Of a stretch of DNA of 64,000 bases, positions 11,687-21,929 are shown one piece after another. The DNA is from Pseudoscleropodium purum. Taxonomy: Eukaryota; Streptophyta; Bryopsida; Hypnales; Brachytheciaceae. Position 1 is the stretch's first letter. Each line of letters begins with the position of its first letter. Location of the stretch: positions 11,904,001 to 11,968,000 of the forward strand of contig OZ017805.1 of assembly GCA_963969395.1 (NCBI GenBank). Direction: 5' to 3'. The notes below the pieces were generated by a model, which was not told the DNA's origin, searched no databases, and saw nothing but the letters and a program-made list of their open reading frames with translations. The position numbers and the translations under genes are program-made.

Positions 11687-14456
11687 TAAAATTGGAATGT
11701 CTTACTTTTTCGTAAGTTGCATCAATTTTTTTTCATAATTATTAAGCTTGAATATAAACTAAATATGTTAGACATCACACTAAAAAAGAGAACACAACAA
11801 TATGACAAATTTATATAAAGAAATATTATAATATTGAATCAGGAGAGGATTTAAACTCAAATCCTAAGTTTTCCAATTCCACATGACTAGTAAATCTTAA
11901 TGGTTAGAAGTGACAAAAAAAAATATGAATTTACAAGAGAGAACATATCTAAGCCCTATCAATGTATTCAAGTGTAGGTTGAGTTTGTTACAAAATATAT
12001 TGAAATCACATTGTTTTAAATGAAATAATTTGAAGAATTTAAATAGTATGCTCAAAACATGTTGCAATTCATAATTTTACTTACTTTGAATATTTTCAAG
12101 AGGGAATTTACATTCCATGTTGTTACTAAATAACGTTCATGTCTTCCTTTCATCTTTTCATTATAGCACCAATGAGTGTGGAGGCCATCATTCAATTTGT
12201 GAGTCAATTATGTTTATCATATTTTTTTGAAAGGCACTTCCTATGTTTGCCATCATTCCTATATTTGAATTGCCCTAAACAAACAAGCATCATTGCATAA
12301 TTATTATGTACTTGCATTGGATTGTTCCTTTGAATTTCAAAATTAAATTATATATTTTGTAGACACAACTGTCACCAAAAAATGATAATCATAGGGCAAT
12401 GTGTATTGGATACCATATTATTTATATAAAATTGTTAATATCACATATAGAAAAAAAAATTCAAAATTAGACTAATATAGTGTCAAAAATTTATCATAAG
12501 TGTTTTCAAACAAATATTTATAAGAAATAAAATACTCCTTGTGTTTATTTTAAAATACTGTGTTTCGTTTGAAAATACAAGCTGAATTTAATATAAGTAT
12601 TTTTCATGAACACTAGGAGTATAATGTATGTATACATGTGAATTTCATTCATTTTTATTAAAAAAAAATTAGTAATTATTCATTGAAGAATGTGGCCATT
12701 TAGAAGATAATTATTTTGTTTTATGAATTATCATAGTTACAAAGGATGTCCATTAGAAGGACCTCTAATATATTCAAAATCAAAGTAGGTAAGAAATTAT
12801 AGAGACCATCAAAGCCCTATTGCACATATTTTTTTGAATTACAACATTTTTCAATTAGAAATATCATATCATTTGTACTAGAACTTGAATAATTATAGAC
12901 TTCTATTAATAGTAGAATTTTCTTTTGAGATTATGTTTTTGCCAAAACATACATAAATATATATTTTGTCTATATCTCCTTAATCTTTAATAATTTTTAA
13001 AATATTATTTGTGATTTTTCTTATCATAATAATTGACAATATATATTGAAAGCAAAGATGTGTTTGCATATATACTTTTTTAGAAATCTAATGATCCCTT
13101 GGGTATTTCACTAAATCTTGTAGTGTACATATATGTGCGTCAAATTTTTTTTATCAAAGGGCGTATGTAGATATTATTTCACAATAGATATGCCTCTAAT
13201 TATTTTTATTTCTACTTCTATATTTTTTCTTTTCGATTATTCATTAAACAAAGTTTTTTAGGTAATTTACACAAAAGCCCGGGTACAAATTCAAAAAATC
13301 AATATAAAAAGTACAAGTAATTAAAGACTTCCTATACATATGGAAATTATTTAAGATATTAGAATTCTTAAACTACACTCTAATGTAAACTTAAATACTT
13401 GAGAGTATTCAGAACTTCTTATTTTTTCCAATATTGATTTCTTTTACAAGTTTCATGTCTATTGAGAGATGGCCATTAAACTACAAGCACCTTTCATTTT
13501 CATTTTTCTCATTAACGTTTGAGTTCATTAAAAAGTGGCTCCTATTAAAAATTCTTAAGGTTCAAGTATTAGAGGGTATTTAGAACAAAATGTGATAGAG
13601 TAAATAATCATTCATTATACTTAAAATAAAAGGTTCTTATTTTTTTTAAATATATAAATCTTTGCTAAATACTAGAGCCAATTCATTCATCAAGTTCAAA
13701 GTAGTTTTATTTCATACAAAGGATCCATGAGTTCATAATTCAAGAATTCATTATTTTTTGTCTAGATGATTTTCAATTTATAGAGGAATATATAAATCTT
13801 AGCTACATAGAAGCCTAAAGATCTACAAACTTTCCTTCTCAGTATTTTTTTTGTTCATGCTTCACATTTTTCGTAGGTTTAATTATACTTATTATTTAGC
13901 ATTTGTGCGTATAAATTTAAGGGCTTCAAATTAAGAATCTGCAGTTGTAGGCCTCCCTTCACAAGGTCATAAGATAATTTTGTTCGGGTTTCTTAGTTCT
14001 AGCTACTAAGGTTATGAGTGTAGGGTGTTATACTTGGGAAGATTGGAGGCCATCTTACACTAGTGAGGTTTAGGGGCACATGCACCTAAACTACCTAGGT
14101 ATAGATTTAAGGTTGGTTGGAGGATTGGGAGTTGAGAATCAAGGATCGGTTGGAGGATTGAATGTCCAAAATTGTTTAGAAGTTGGAGGTCATGGTTTGG
14201 AGGGGTAGAGTTCAAGTAGCAAAAGTCGGTTTTAAGTTCACATGTCAAGGTTCGAAGGGCGGCATAGGTTTAGAGTTCATCCCTCTTTGAAAGAAACCCT
14301 AGTTTCTTGCCACCCACTTTGTGTGTTCCTCCAACAAAACTTCTGTCTCTTAATTTCCAAGCTCTTAGCTTTTTCTTCCTCCCAACTCTTAGTCTGGGAT
14401 GTGTATGAAGTGAGGTGTGTGCAATTTCATTTTTGTAGGTGGGGTGTAGGGGTACA
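11687..14456. other. AT-rich spacer
   Basis: About 2.8 kb without a recognisable gene. The stretch at 13920-14300 is less AT-rich, with repeated ggttggaggattg-like phrases, but encodes nothing I recognise. Confidence 0.45.
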
Positions 14457-14637
14457 GACTAGAAGAAAATTGCGTTGGAAACCATAAAAACGTGTGACAT
14501 TGGTTTTGTTGAGTTCCTTGTTTTCAACACAAAATTTTGCGTTAGAATCCAATATAGAATTTTGCCTTGGAAACTAGGGACTCAACAAAACCAATGTCAC
14601 TCATTTTTATGGTTTCCAACGTAGTTTTCTTCTAGTG
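14457..14637. mobile_element. CACTA-type foldback MITE, copy 2
   Basis: The left end reads GACTAGAAGA, the first C having changed to G; the right end is TCTTCTAGTG. The direct repeat aca flanks both sides (14454-14456 and 14638-14640), a perfect 3-base target duplication. The long inverted repeat matches that of the copy at 11504-11686, so the two are one family. It has no ORF and would rely on a CACTA transposase in trans; a decayed TNP2 gene lies at 43-48 kb. Confidence 0.88.
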
Positions 14638-14800
14638 ACATGTTTGGAATTTTATCAATTTTGTTTATGCAAGCACGATGAGGCAATTTTATTTTTGGAA
14701 TGAGGCATTTTCAAGTTTTGGCAGTGTGCATAGGTTAAGACACCACATTCTTTTTTGCTTATTTTTTTTGCTTGATTACTTGTTTTTTTTTGTTTTTTTT

Positions 14801-15050
14801 ATTTGTTTGCTTGTTTGTTTCTATTTGCTTGCATGCTTGCTTGTTTCCATTTTTCTTGATGTACTTGCTAGGATTTAAAGATATTGTTTGGTATATTTTG
14901 AATTTGATGTGCTAGGATTTTATTTGTTTGTTTGCTTGTTTGTTTCTATTTGCTTGCATGCTTGCTTGTTTCCATTTTTCTTGATGTACTTGCTAGGATT
15001 TAAAGATATTGTTTGGTATATTTTGAATTTGATGTGCTAGGATTTTATTT
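14801..15050. repeat. Tandem duplication, 125-base period
   Basis: The block starting ctatttgcttgcatgc at 14821 recurs at 14946, and ggatttaaag at 14871 recurs at 14996, so the period is 125 bases with near identity. Upstream is a TTTG/CTTG-rich low-complexity run. No gene is apparent. Confidence 0.88.
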
Positions 15051-15562
15051 GCTTGTTTGCTGATTCAAATTGCTTGCATTTTTGCAAGTGATAAATTTGA
15101 CTTTAGCTCTAAGTGTTGCAAGTGTAGATTTTACAAGAGTGTACAAATCACATTTGCCTTGTGTATTGTAATTTTGAATGCCAAATATCTTGTCAATGAA
15201 AAATTCCAAATGCCCAACATATGTTTGCTTCTCAAAAGTTTTTCCTACAATTGTTTCATATGCGATTACTTAGTTGTCAATAAATCTTTGAGTGTTCTTG
15301 CTTAGAATTAGGATTCTTGTCAAAATCATCAAAGGATTTAGGTTGATCTCTATAAAGTTATCCTTGAGTCAAAGATAAATATCTTTGACTTGAAGATAAG
15401 TATCTTTAATTCCATGATATAGCCAACAAAAACTAAACACATCAAAAGAACTTCATTAAAGTCAAATTGTTTGAAATAAAAATGTATCATCCTAGACAAA
15501 GACCAATCAAATAATAAAATAGTCACCTCTTGAAAATATCAAGTTCTCAATCCTAGATAACT

Positions 15563-15585
15563 ATTATCTTTGACTCAAAGATAAT
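15563..15585. repeat. Perfect 23-base palindrome
   Basis: Arms of 11 bases (attatctttga and tcaaagataat) flank one central base. In the surrounding protein-like frame it reads YYL-stop-LKDN, with TGA where Arg would fit. Confidence 0.9.
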
Positions 15586-16904
15586 ATAGACAAACTAATC
15601 TTGCATACATGCATTCAAAAATGCAGAAAATGGAAGGTGAATACTACTACTCAAATACTTAGCATTATTTGGAGCCTTTTGACAAGTAGAAAGGAGAAGA
15701 AACATTCTTCTCCCAACTGCAAACTATTTATGGGGACCTATGATAGTTCAAATTCCATGTTAAGTCTTGGTCATTTGGTATCAACCAATCCAAGGACTAC
15801 ATCTATCAACGACAAAAATGGAGGATTCTAGAATACGACTGAATTGGAATTTAAAGGAAAAGGTCACAAACATTGAGCATAATAGTGATTTTTTTGTCAT
15901 AATACTTGGAGTGATTGACAATAATGGAGTCTAAACAAAGCTTGCGCACTCGATAGTTTGCCACTAAAATGATGAGAAAAGAATCTTCGATTATGAGACT
16001 CTTCTATTTGAGCTCACGTTAGCCAATATAGATGCAATGGCGGCTGACTTTATTAAGCAATTACGTCCATAGTAGTGTTTGGACACAAGAATGGAGTTGA
16101 AAAAATTAAACCTCATATATCTTTGCCTTAAAAGGCATGCCATGTTAAATATACAATGTAGAAGGCAAGGAGGTGAACAAAGAAGGAGATAACAAACACA
16201 CCAATCCCAAAATGAAACAAAGTCAGCATTAATAAAGCATAGAAGGTCTACGAGCCTCCCGAGTAGAAGGGGCCACGTTCATATGTCCTTTTAGAAAAGA
16301 AAATCATTTGATCCAATAGTTGGAGAGTTGAGCAAAAAGTAGCAAAAGTCAACATCAAACACTCGTCCAACAACTATTGGAAGTTCAAGATTAGCCCTTA
16401 CAAATGTTCAACTTGGAACCAAGGCAGATAATAGGTTAATTCAAAAATTTGAGCTAGCAATTGCCTATCAAATTAAATTTTGGATAAAGTATGAAGATTG
16501 CTTCATTTTTAATTCACAAACATTCAACAAGAACATAAAGCAATGCTATCTAAAAAGGACCAAGTACATTATTCAAAAGCTAGAGGACATGATTGTAGAA
16601 GACGTGAAGTAGGAATTAATTCATATAGAAGATATAAGGCAACGGAAAAAGATTTGCTTGACCCCCATCACACAGGATAAGAGGCTCTTTAAAGAACCTC
16701 TACAAGACTGGAATACTATTAAGGACAAAAACTTTCTTTATTGTCAACGGCCATCATAGCATTATTGCTTCAAAATTTTTACAAATAGAAGGTTGCTTCG
16801 AGAAGCGTAAATTGGAGCTCCAGACATGGGAGGCAACAATTGTGTGGACTAAGGACGTCGAAAAGCTAACAAAGATCTCTACATAGTACATTAGAGCTAA
16901 CCAT

Positions 16905-17065
16905 CACTAGAAGAAAATTGTGTAACTTTCAACAAGCGCTAGCTGATATTTTCTATTTTTTGTATTATTTATAATGCAAATTTTCTACAATTGTGTTGCA
17001 ATTAACACAAAAAATAGAAAATGTCAGCTAGCACTTGTTGATAGTTATACAGTTTTCTTCTAGTG
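16905..17065. mobile_element. CACTA-type foldback MITE, copy 3 (different interior)
   Basis: It begins CACTAGAAGAAAAT and ends TTTTCTTCTAGTG, with a perfect 3-base duplication cat on both sides (16902-16904 and 17066-17068). The interior is a near-perfect inverted repeat but differs from copies 1 and 2, so this is a sister family with the same terminal repeats. It lies inside the long decayed coding region. Deleting the element and one cat (164 bases) joins the upstream and downstream frames. Confidence 0.92.
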
Positions 17066-17329
17066 CATCTCTAATACTAGCAACTAACCTGGGGTTACTA
17101 AATTCCAACATGTAGGTATCTTCAGATCAATGTAAAACAACCAACACCATTGGCTAGACTACAAGAGATCTTTTGTTAAGAGCCAATAAGTCCATTCATA
17201 ACAACACATAGTACACAATAACTACTTCAACCCCTTTTATCTATGATTCAAAAACAATTTAGGCATTACTTTATTCAACAACATTGCTACATTTCATTAA
17301 AGGAATTTAAATTTCCAATTTAACCACAT

Positions 17330-17358
17330 AATGTTATCTTCAAGTTGAAGATAACATT
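17330..17358. repeat. Perfect 29-base palindrome
   Basis: Arms of 14 bases (aatgttatcttcaa and ttgaagataacatt) flank one central base. In the local frame it reads CYLQVEDNI. Confidence 0.9.
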
Positions 17359-19896
17359 TTTCAATACCTCTTTTTATATAGGAAAAATGATTCACATTTC
17401 ATTTTCATGTTATCATGCAAAAATTTGTGAGAGAGGTTCTCATTTGGTTACAGGCATTAACTCATAGAAAGACGGGGCTAAAGTGAAGCTGGTATTAGAA
17501 TCAAGAATAAAATCAAAATGATTACATTGCCCCAAAAAATGTACCAACTATAAGAAGGGTTTATAACGCAGCACTTGGACAGATCCTTCATTGATCTCAT
17601 CACTAGAATGCTATACAATGCACCAAAAAACTTTGTCCCAAACTCATCCTCCCTAAAGAAGAAGCTTTTCAAGCACATGAAGCATTTTACTAATCAAGAT
17701 CTTAAAGAATTTATTCTCCATCTACTTAGAAGAACACCGAATTGGACAAGAGAATATTCAAAAGTGTCTACTTATAAGATGGAAGTCCTATGCAAAGATA
17801 ATATGTCCTTGGTTGATTGGATGGAATATAGGAAGCACAAAAAATTCATCATTGAAGAGTTCATTAACATCAATCTATCTTTGAAGTTCAAGGACAAGAA
17901 TGAACAGGTGATTGACAAGGAGTGGAGGAATTGAAAGCACGTGCACTTCTTCACCTCAACGTTGTGGAACTTCATGTTGACTACTACATCAAACAAGTTT
18001 TTAAAAAAGTGCCTAACTAATGAGGCAAAGGTGAGGCAAACAACTTTCTTTGTTGACAAGGATCACCCTGATATTCTTCTAATGTTTAATAATTTCTTGA
18101 AGATGAAGAATCGGCAAGAGTAGCCAAGGGGTAATGTCTTCATAAGAAGGCTTGAATGTAAGCCTCTTGCATTTTGTACTAGCTACAATTGGTAATTCCA
18201 AAACAAAACCTACCACTAATTGTAATCGATTTTCGGCAAGTTCTAAAGCTGAATATTGGCTCTGGTCATGGCCCAACATATTATCTTCCCTTGAAATTTT
18301 TGGGAGTCATTTGAGGCCTATAATCTTAACTAGAAATGCTTGGTTGTGGATTGTAGGAAACATGTTTGATAAATAAGCAATTTTTTTGTATGCACCAAAG
18401 TATTTGAAGAATTTTGTCCTTAAGAAAGCAATGTATATTCTATTGAAGGTTGAACGGGATGACTAATTGAGCTTTTGCAACCTCGGTAAATCTACTCTTT
18501 CTCCTAAAAAAAGACAAAGAGGGAGCATTAATCAACAAAAACGTTGCTTTCAACTCGTATTCAACTTTATAGAATCTTTACTATATGGGTTACTCAAAGA
18601 ATTGCAAGTCAAATATAGAAGCCATCAAAGAAACTAAAGATGGAGTTTTATATTGACATTCTGCAAAGCTTTGTTTTAAAAGGAGAAAATGTCTTCGGCA
18701 TTTACACGAGGAGCAAGTTGATAATTGCTGCAAAGGTAAGTGACAAATTGTATTCTAGAATAACTTCACCTCAAGGATATCATTCTAGATAGTAAATATT
18801 GTACGTCTAGTTTGTTTTGTTCAACATCAGATTTTAAACTTCACTTCAAAGATAATTTCTATCTTGACTTTAGTGCAAGATTTTATCTTTGAGGCAAAGT
18901 TACATTGAATGTAAACTTGCTTCCATAAATTTCTAAATCATTGATATGGAGAATAAGTAGTATATTTTGGACATGCAGCTATACGACTTCTACTACTACG
19001 GACTTGTTGATAGACATAAATTTGATACGTTCCAAAAGATGGCAAAATTTAATGGCAAACAAACGGATATTAGGGATTTTCGCCAAGATGACTTCCTATA
19101 CCTTAGGAGTGATATTCATCCACAACTTCTTGACACACCCAATCTGAACTCTGACTCAACATCTTTAGACAACAAGATTGTAGGAAAAAAACAAAAAGGG
19201 AAACATCTTGAGGGGGCTCAAGTTGAAGCAAATCTTGGCATTAACATGTTTGAGATGGACGCAAATACTGTTTGCAAAGGGGACCTACACATTTCTAAGT
19301 GTGATTTTCAAGTAGCTAATCTAGATTCTATATCAATGTGTCTAATAGCAAAAAAGAGTCGAAAAGGGAAGGAAACCTAAAAAGAGCCTTACATAGAGAT
19401 TGCTTGATATGTTCACAACCATAGTGACAATTCAAATTCCTACTTAGACTTGGAAAATTTTGACTATGGTGGGCCATAAGTTGAGCAAAGGGGTCCTTTA
19501 GGAGGAAACTAAGTAGTTGTAGATTCTAAGAGCACTCAACTTGGTACAGCTTTATGCTAAGGAGATCCTTTGGAGCCTTCCATTATACCTCTAAGGCCGG
19601 TGAAAGAGGAAAAGAAGAACACTAAGTTTTGGTTGGAGCGAGCTCAAGGCAAGACCAAAAAGAGAGAAGATGTGCGGCTAGAGAGAGAAAGGATGAAGGC
19701 TATGGAAGAGGAGATTTCTAAATTCAAGAAGAAAGAAGAGGAGACAAAAGCTCTTGAAGAGTAGAATAGAGAACTAAAACGGAAACTTATTGAATCAAAG
19801 GCCGTTTTGGCTTCAATAGAGGAAATCCTTGATGCATAGGGTGTTGGAGAGCCTATTGTGGATCTCTCTAGACAACCAATAGATACAAATGTTCAA

Positions 19897-19921
19897 GATT
19901 ATCTTTGAAGTAAAGATAATC
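19897..19921. repeat. 25-base palindrome with 5-base loop
   Basis: Arms gattatcttt and aaagataatc flank gaagt. It reads DYL-stop-SKDNH in the local frame. A related imperfect copy at 20126-20150 reads DYLQGKDNS. Confidence 0.85.
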
Positions 19922-20704
19922 ATGCTCCTCCTCCTTCATCCTCGATGGCTACTGCTGCGCCTCTTTCTATTTCCTTGGGATATACTTCTACTATTCCCCT
20001 TCTTCCTTCACTTTATGAATTAGCTCTCCCTCTATCTTCCAAAGATGGTAATGATTCTCCTATTTGGAATTAGCAAGATCTCTCAGTAGAGATCAAGTGC
20101 ACCTAAAGGCACTCAATATGAACTGGATTATCTTCAAGGCAAGGATAATTCAAAACAAGCAATGGACCCTTTAGTTTAGCAAAATACAATCCCTGAAATA
20201 CAAGAGGAAGAAACAATAGCCAATTTGATGCCTCTTCAAAGTGCCTTTTGCCAATATCTAGTTTCCTATTGAATTGAAAAACCCACTTGACAATGAGGAT
20301 GAGGACAATGTAGGCTATAGGAACAAGGTATACTCACCTCCTTCCTTTGATCCCTATGATTATGCTTAAGTTAACTATAAATCATATGTTGGACGTTTGC
20401 TCTAGCTTCTATCCTACTGCCATTTTATAATGTGAGAAGCTTATGTCTATGCATTCTAGTTGATAGGAGGAAGCAATGTTGCTAGGAAGTGAATGAGAAG
20501 TGGTGAGCAGCAAGTGAAGACTAGGAAATAGTGTGTGGAGAGTGGAGATCTTGGATGAAAAATGGAATGATAAATCAAAATTCAAAATTTTTGGAGATGA
20601 AATTCTTGAAAAATTTAGATGGAAGTCATCGAAAATGTGGTTGAACGGGAAAAAAATTAAATTAAAGGATGAGAAGGAGATGCTTTGTATCGAAAAAGAA
20701 GAAT

Positions 20705-20940
20705 AATCTAGTTGAAAGACATTAAATATTGGATGAAAGTCAACAAATATTTTTTAGATGAAAATAGATGAGACATTGGATGAAAGTCGATGAATGCTTT
20801 TTAGATGAAAGTAGATGAGACATTGGATGAAAGTCGATGACATCTTTGATGAAAGTGGATGAAATCTTCAATGAATATAGATGACAACTTAGATAAGAGT
20901 GGATGAAATTTTGAATGAATGTGGAAGAGAGCTTTGATGA
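20705..20940. repeat. Degenerate minisatellite of GATGAAAGTNGATGA units
   Basis: Repeated phrases gatgaaagtcgatgaa, gatgaaagtagatgag and gatgaaagtggatgaa recur at irregular 25-55 base spacing. The reverse strand gives a repetitive SSTFIQ-like translation. No gene is inferred. Confidence 0.75.
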
Positions 20941-21929
20941 TTTTTTTATCTTGCAAAAATTCAAACATTACTTAAAAAGAAGGGAGAGCATTGCCATAGA
21001 AAATGAGAACATCAATGGCAGCATTTCATTGCCATGCACAACTAAATATTGGAGGATGATGGGACCTATGGCCACACAAATAGGGTGTCCAAAAACTACG
21101 GTTCTGCGTACAATGTTAGTTTGCACATACAATATAGAGTTTACTAAACTATCACCTATTAATGTTGAAATGTAGAACATTGGTTGAAATAAAACTTTGT
21201 GCTCAAACGAGGTTTTAGGTAAACAATAGTTTTGAACTATTGATCACTTCTTCCAGATGCTACTTTGTACGTTGTGATGTTGGCATGACCACCTACTTCA
21301 ACACTTGCTTAATCTTGTTTGTGTCTCTCATTCACATTTAGTATTGCTAGCTTTGGCTCAAGTAGGGGAATAGCCCAACTTTTCCTATGTATTTAAATCC
21401 CTCTAGCAAACTACGTGCGAGTGTGAAAGATCCAACTCAATCAGTACTTTAGCAAGTACAAACTCCAATTTTGGCCTAAAAAAATGGAATTGATATATGT
21501 GTGTGTTGCCTTTCAAGGAGGCAAGTGCGCAAGAGGGAAGAAACTTGAAGGGGCCTCTTGGTGTCAAGAGAGGTTCTTTTGGTGTGGCTTCTTGCTTAAG
21601 CTCATTGTTGATTGATTGCATTCTTGTCCTATCTAATATGCACTCTTGATCACTTATTCTACACCATAAACCCTAGGCTATTCATGTCGACACAATGTGA
21701 GGATAAAAAAATATAAAAAAACATGGTGGAAAAGACTTCATTCAGAAAAATATTCTACAAAATACAATTGTGTTAGAAACCATTCTTGAATGGGTGGGGT
21801 GGATCAAATGAAATAGAATTATTGGCCTTTTTAGTCTCAGTGCATTTCCATTCATATATTGTGTAAACATAGTCATGGTTTGCTTTCATCAAAAGAATGT
21901 CCAATCTCATCCTAAATGATTCAATATCC
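20941..21929. other. Spacer between minisatellite and MULE-like gene
   Basis: No domain recognised. Small open frames on both strands (about 70-85 codons) look incidental. The downstream end of the MULE-like element on the minus strand probably lies here, but I see no convincing terminal inverted repeat. Confidence 0.4.

Larger units (their letters stand above)
15340..20110 (+). pseudogene. Long decayed coding region of unknown family, split by a MITE
   Basis: I do not recognise the family. Reading through stops gives long protein-like frames: one at about 15541-15850, another at 15881-16904, then (after removing the MITE at 16905-17065 and one target-site copy) a continuous frame at 17069-18180. 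A +1 shift gives 18152-18600, and the first frame returns at about 18600-20110. Between 15881 and 18123, MITE excluded, I count 23 TAG/TAA but only 2 TGA in about 690 codons. Visible traits: basic and Asn/Lys-rich segments; YILDMQLYDFYYYGLVDRHKF-like text near 18960; a charged coiled-coil-like helix at about 19620-19800 (many E/K, RMKAMEEEISKFKKKEEE); a Pro/Ser-rich tail. Short palindromes inside it encode YL(Q/R)x(K/E)DN peptides. Coiled coil plus low-complexity tail would fit a retroelement gag, but that is a guess. Confidence 0.5.
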
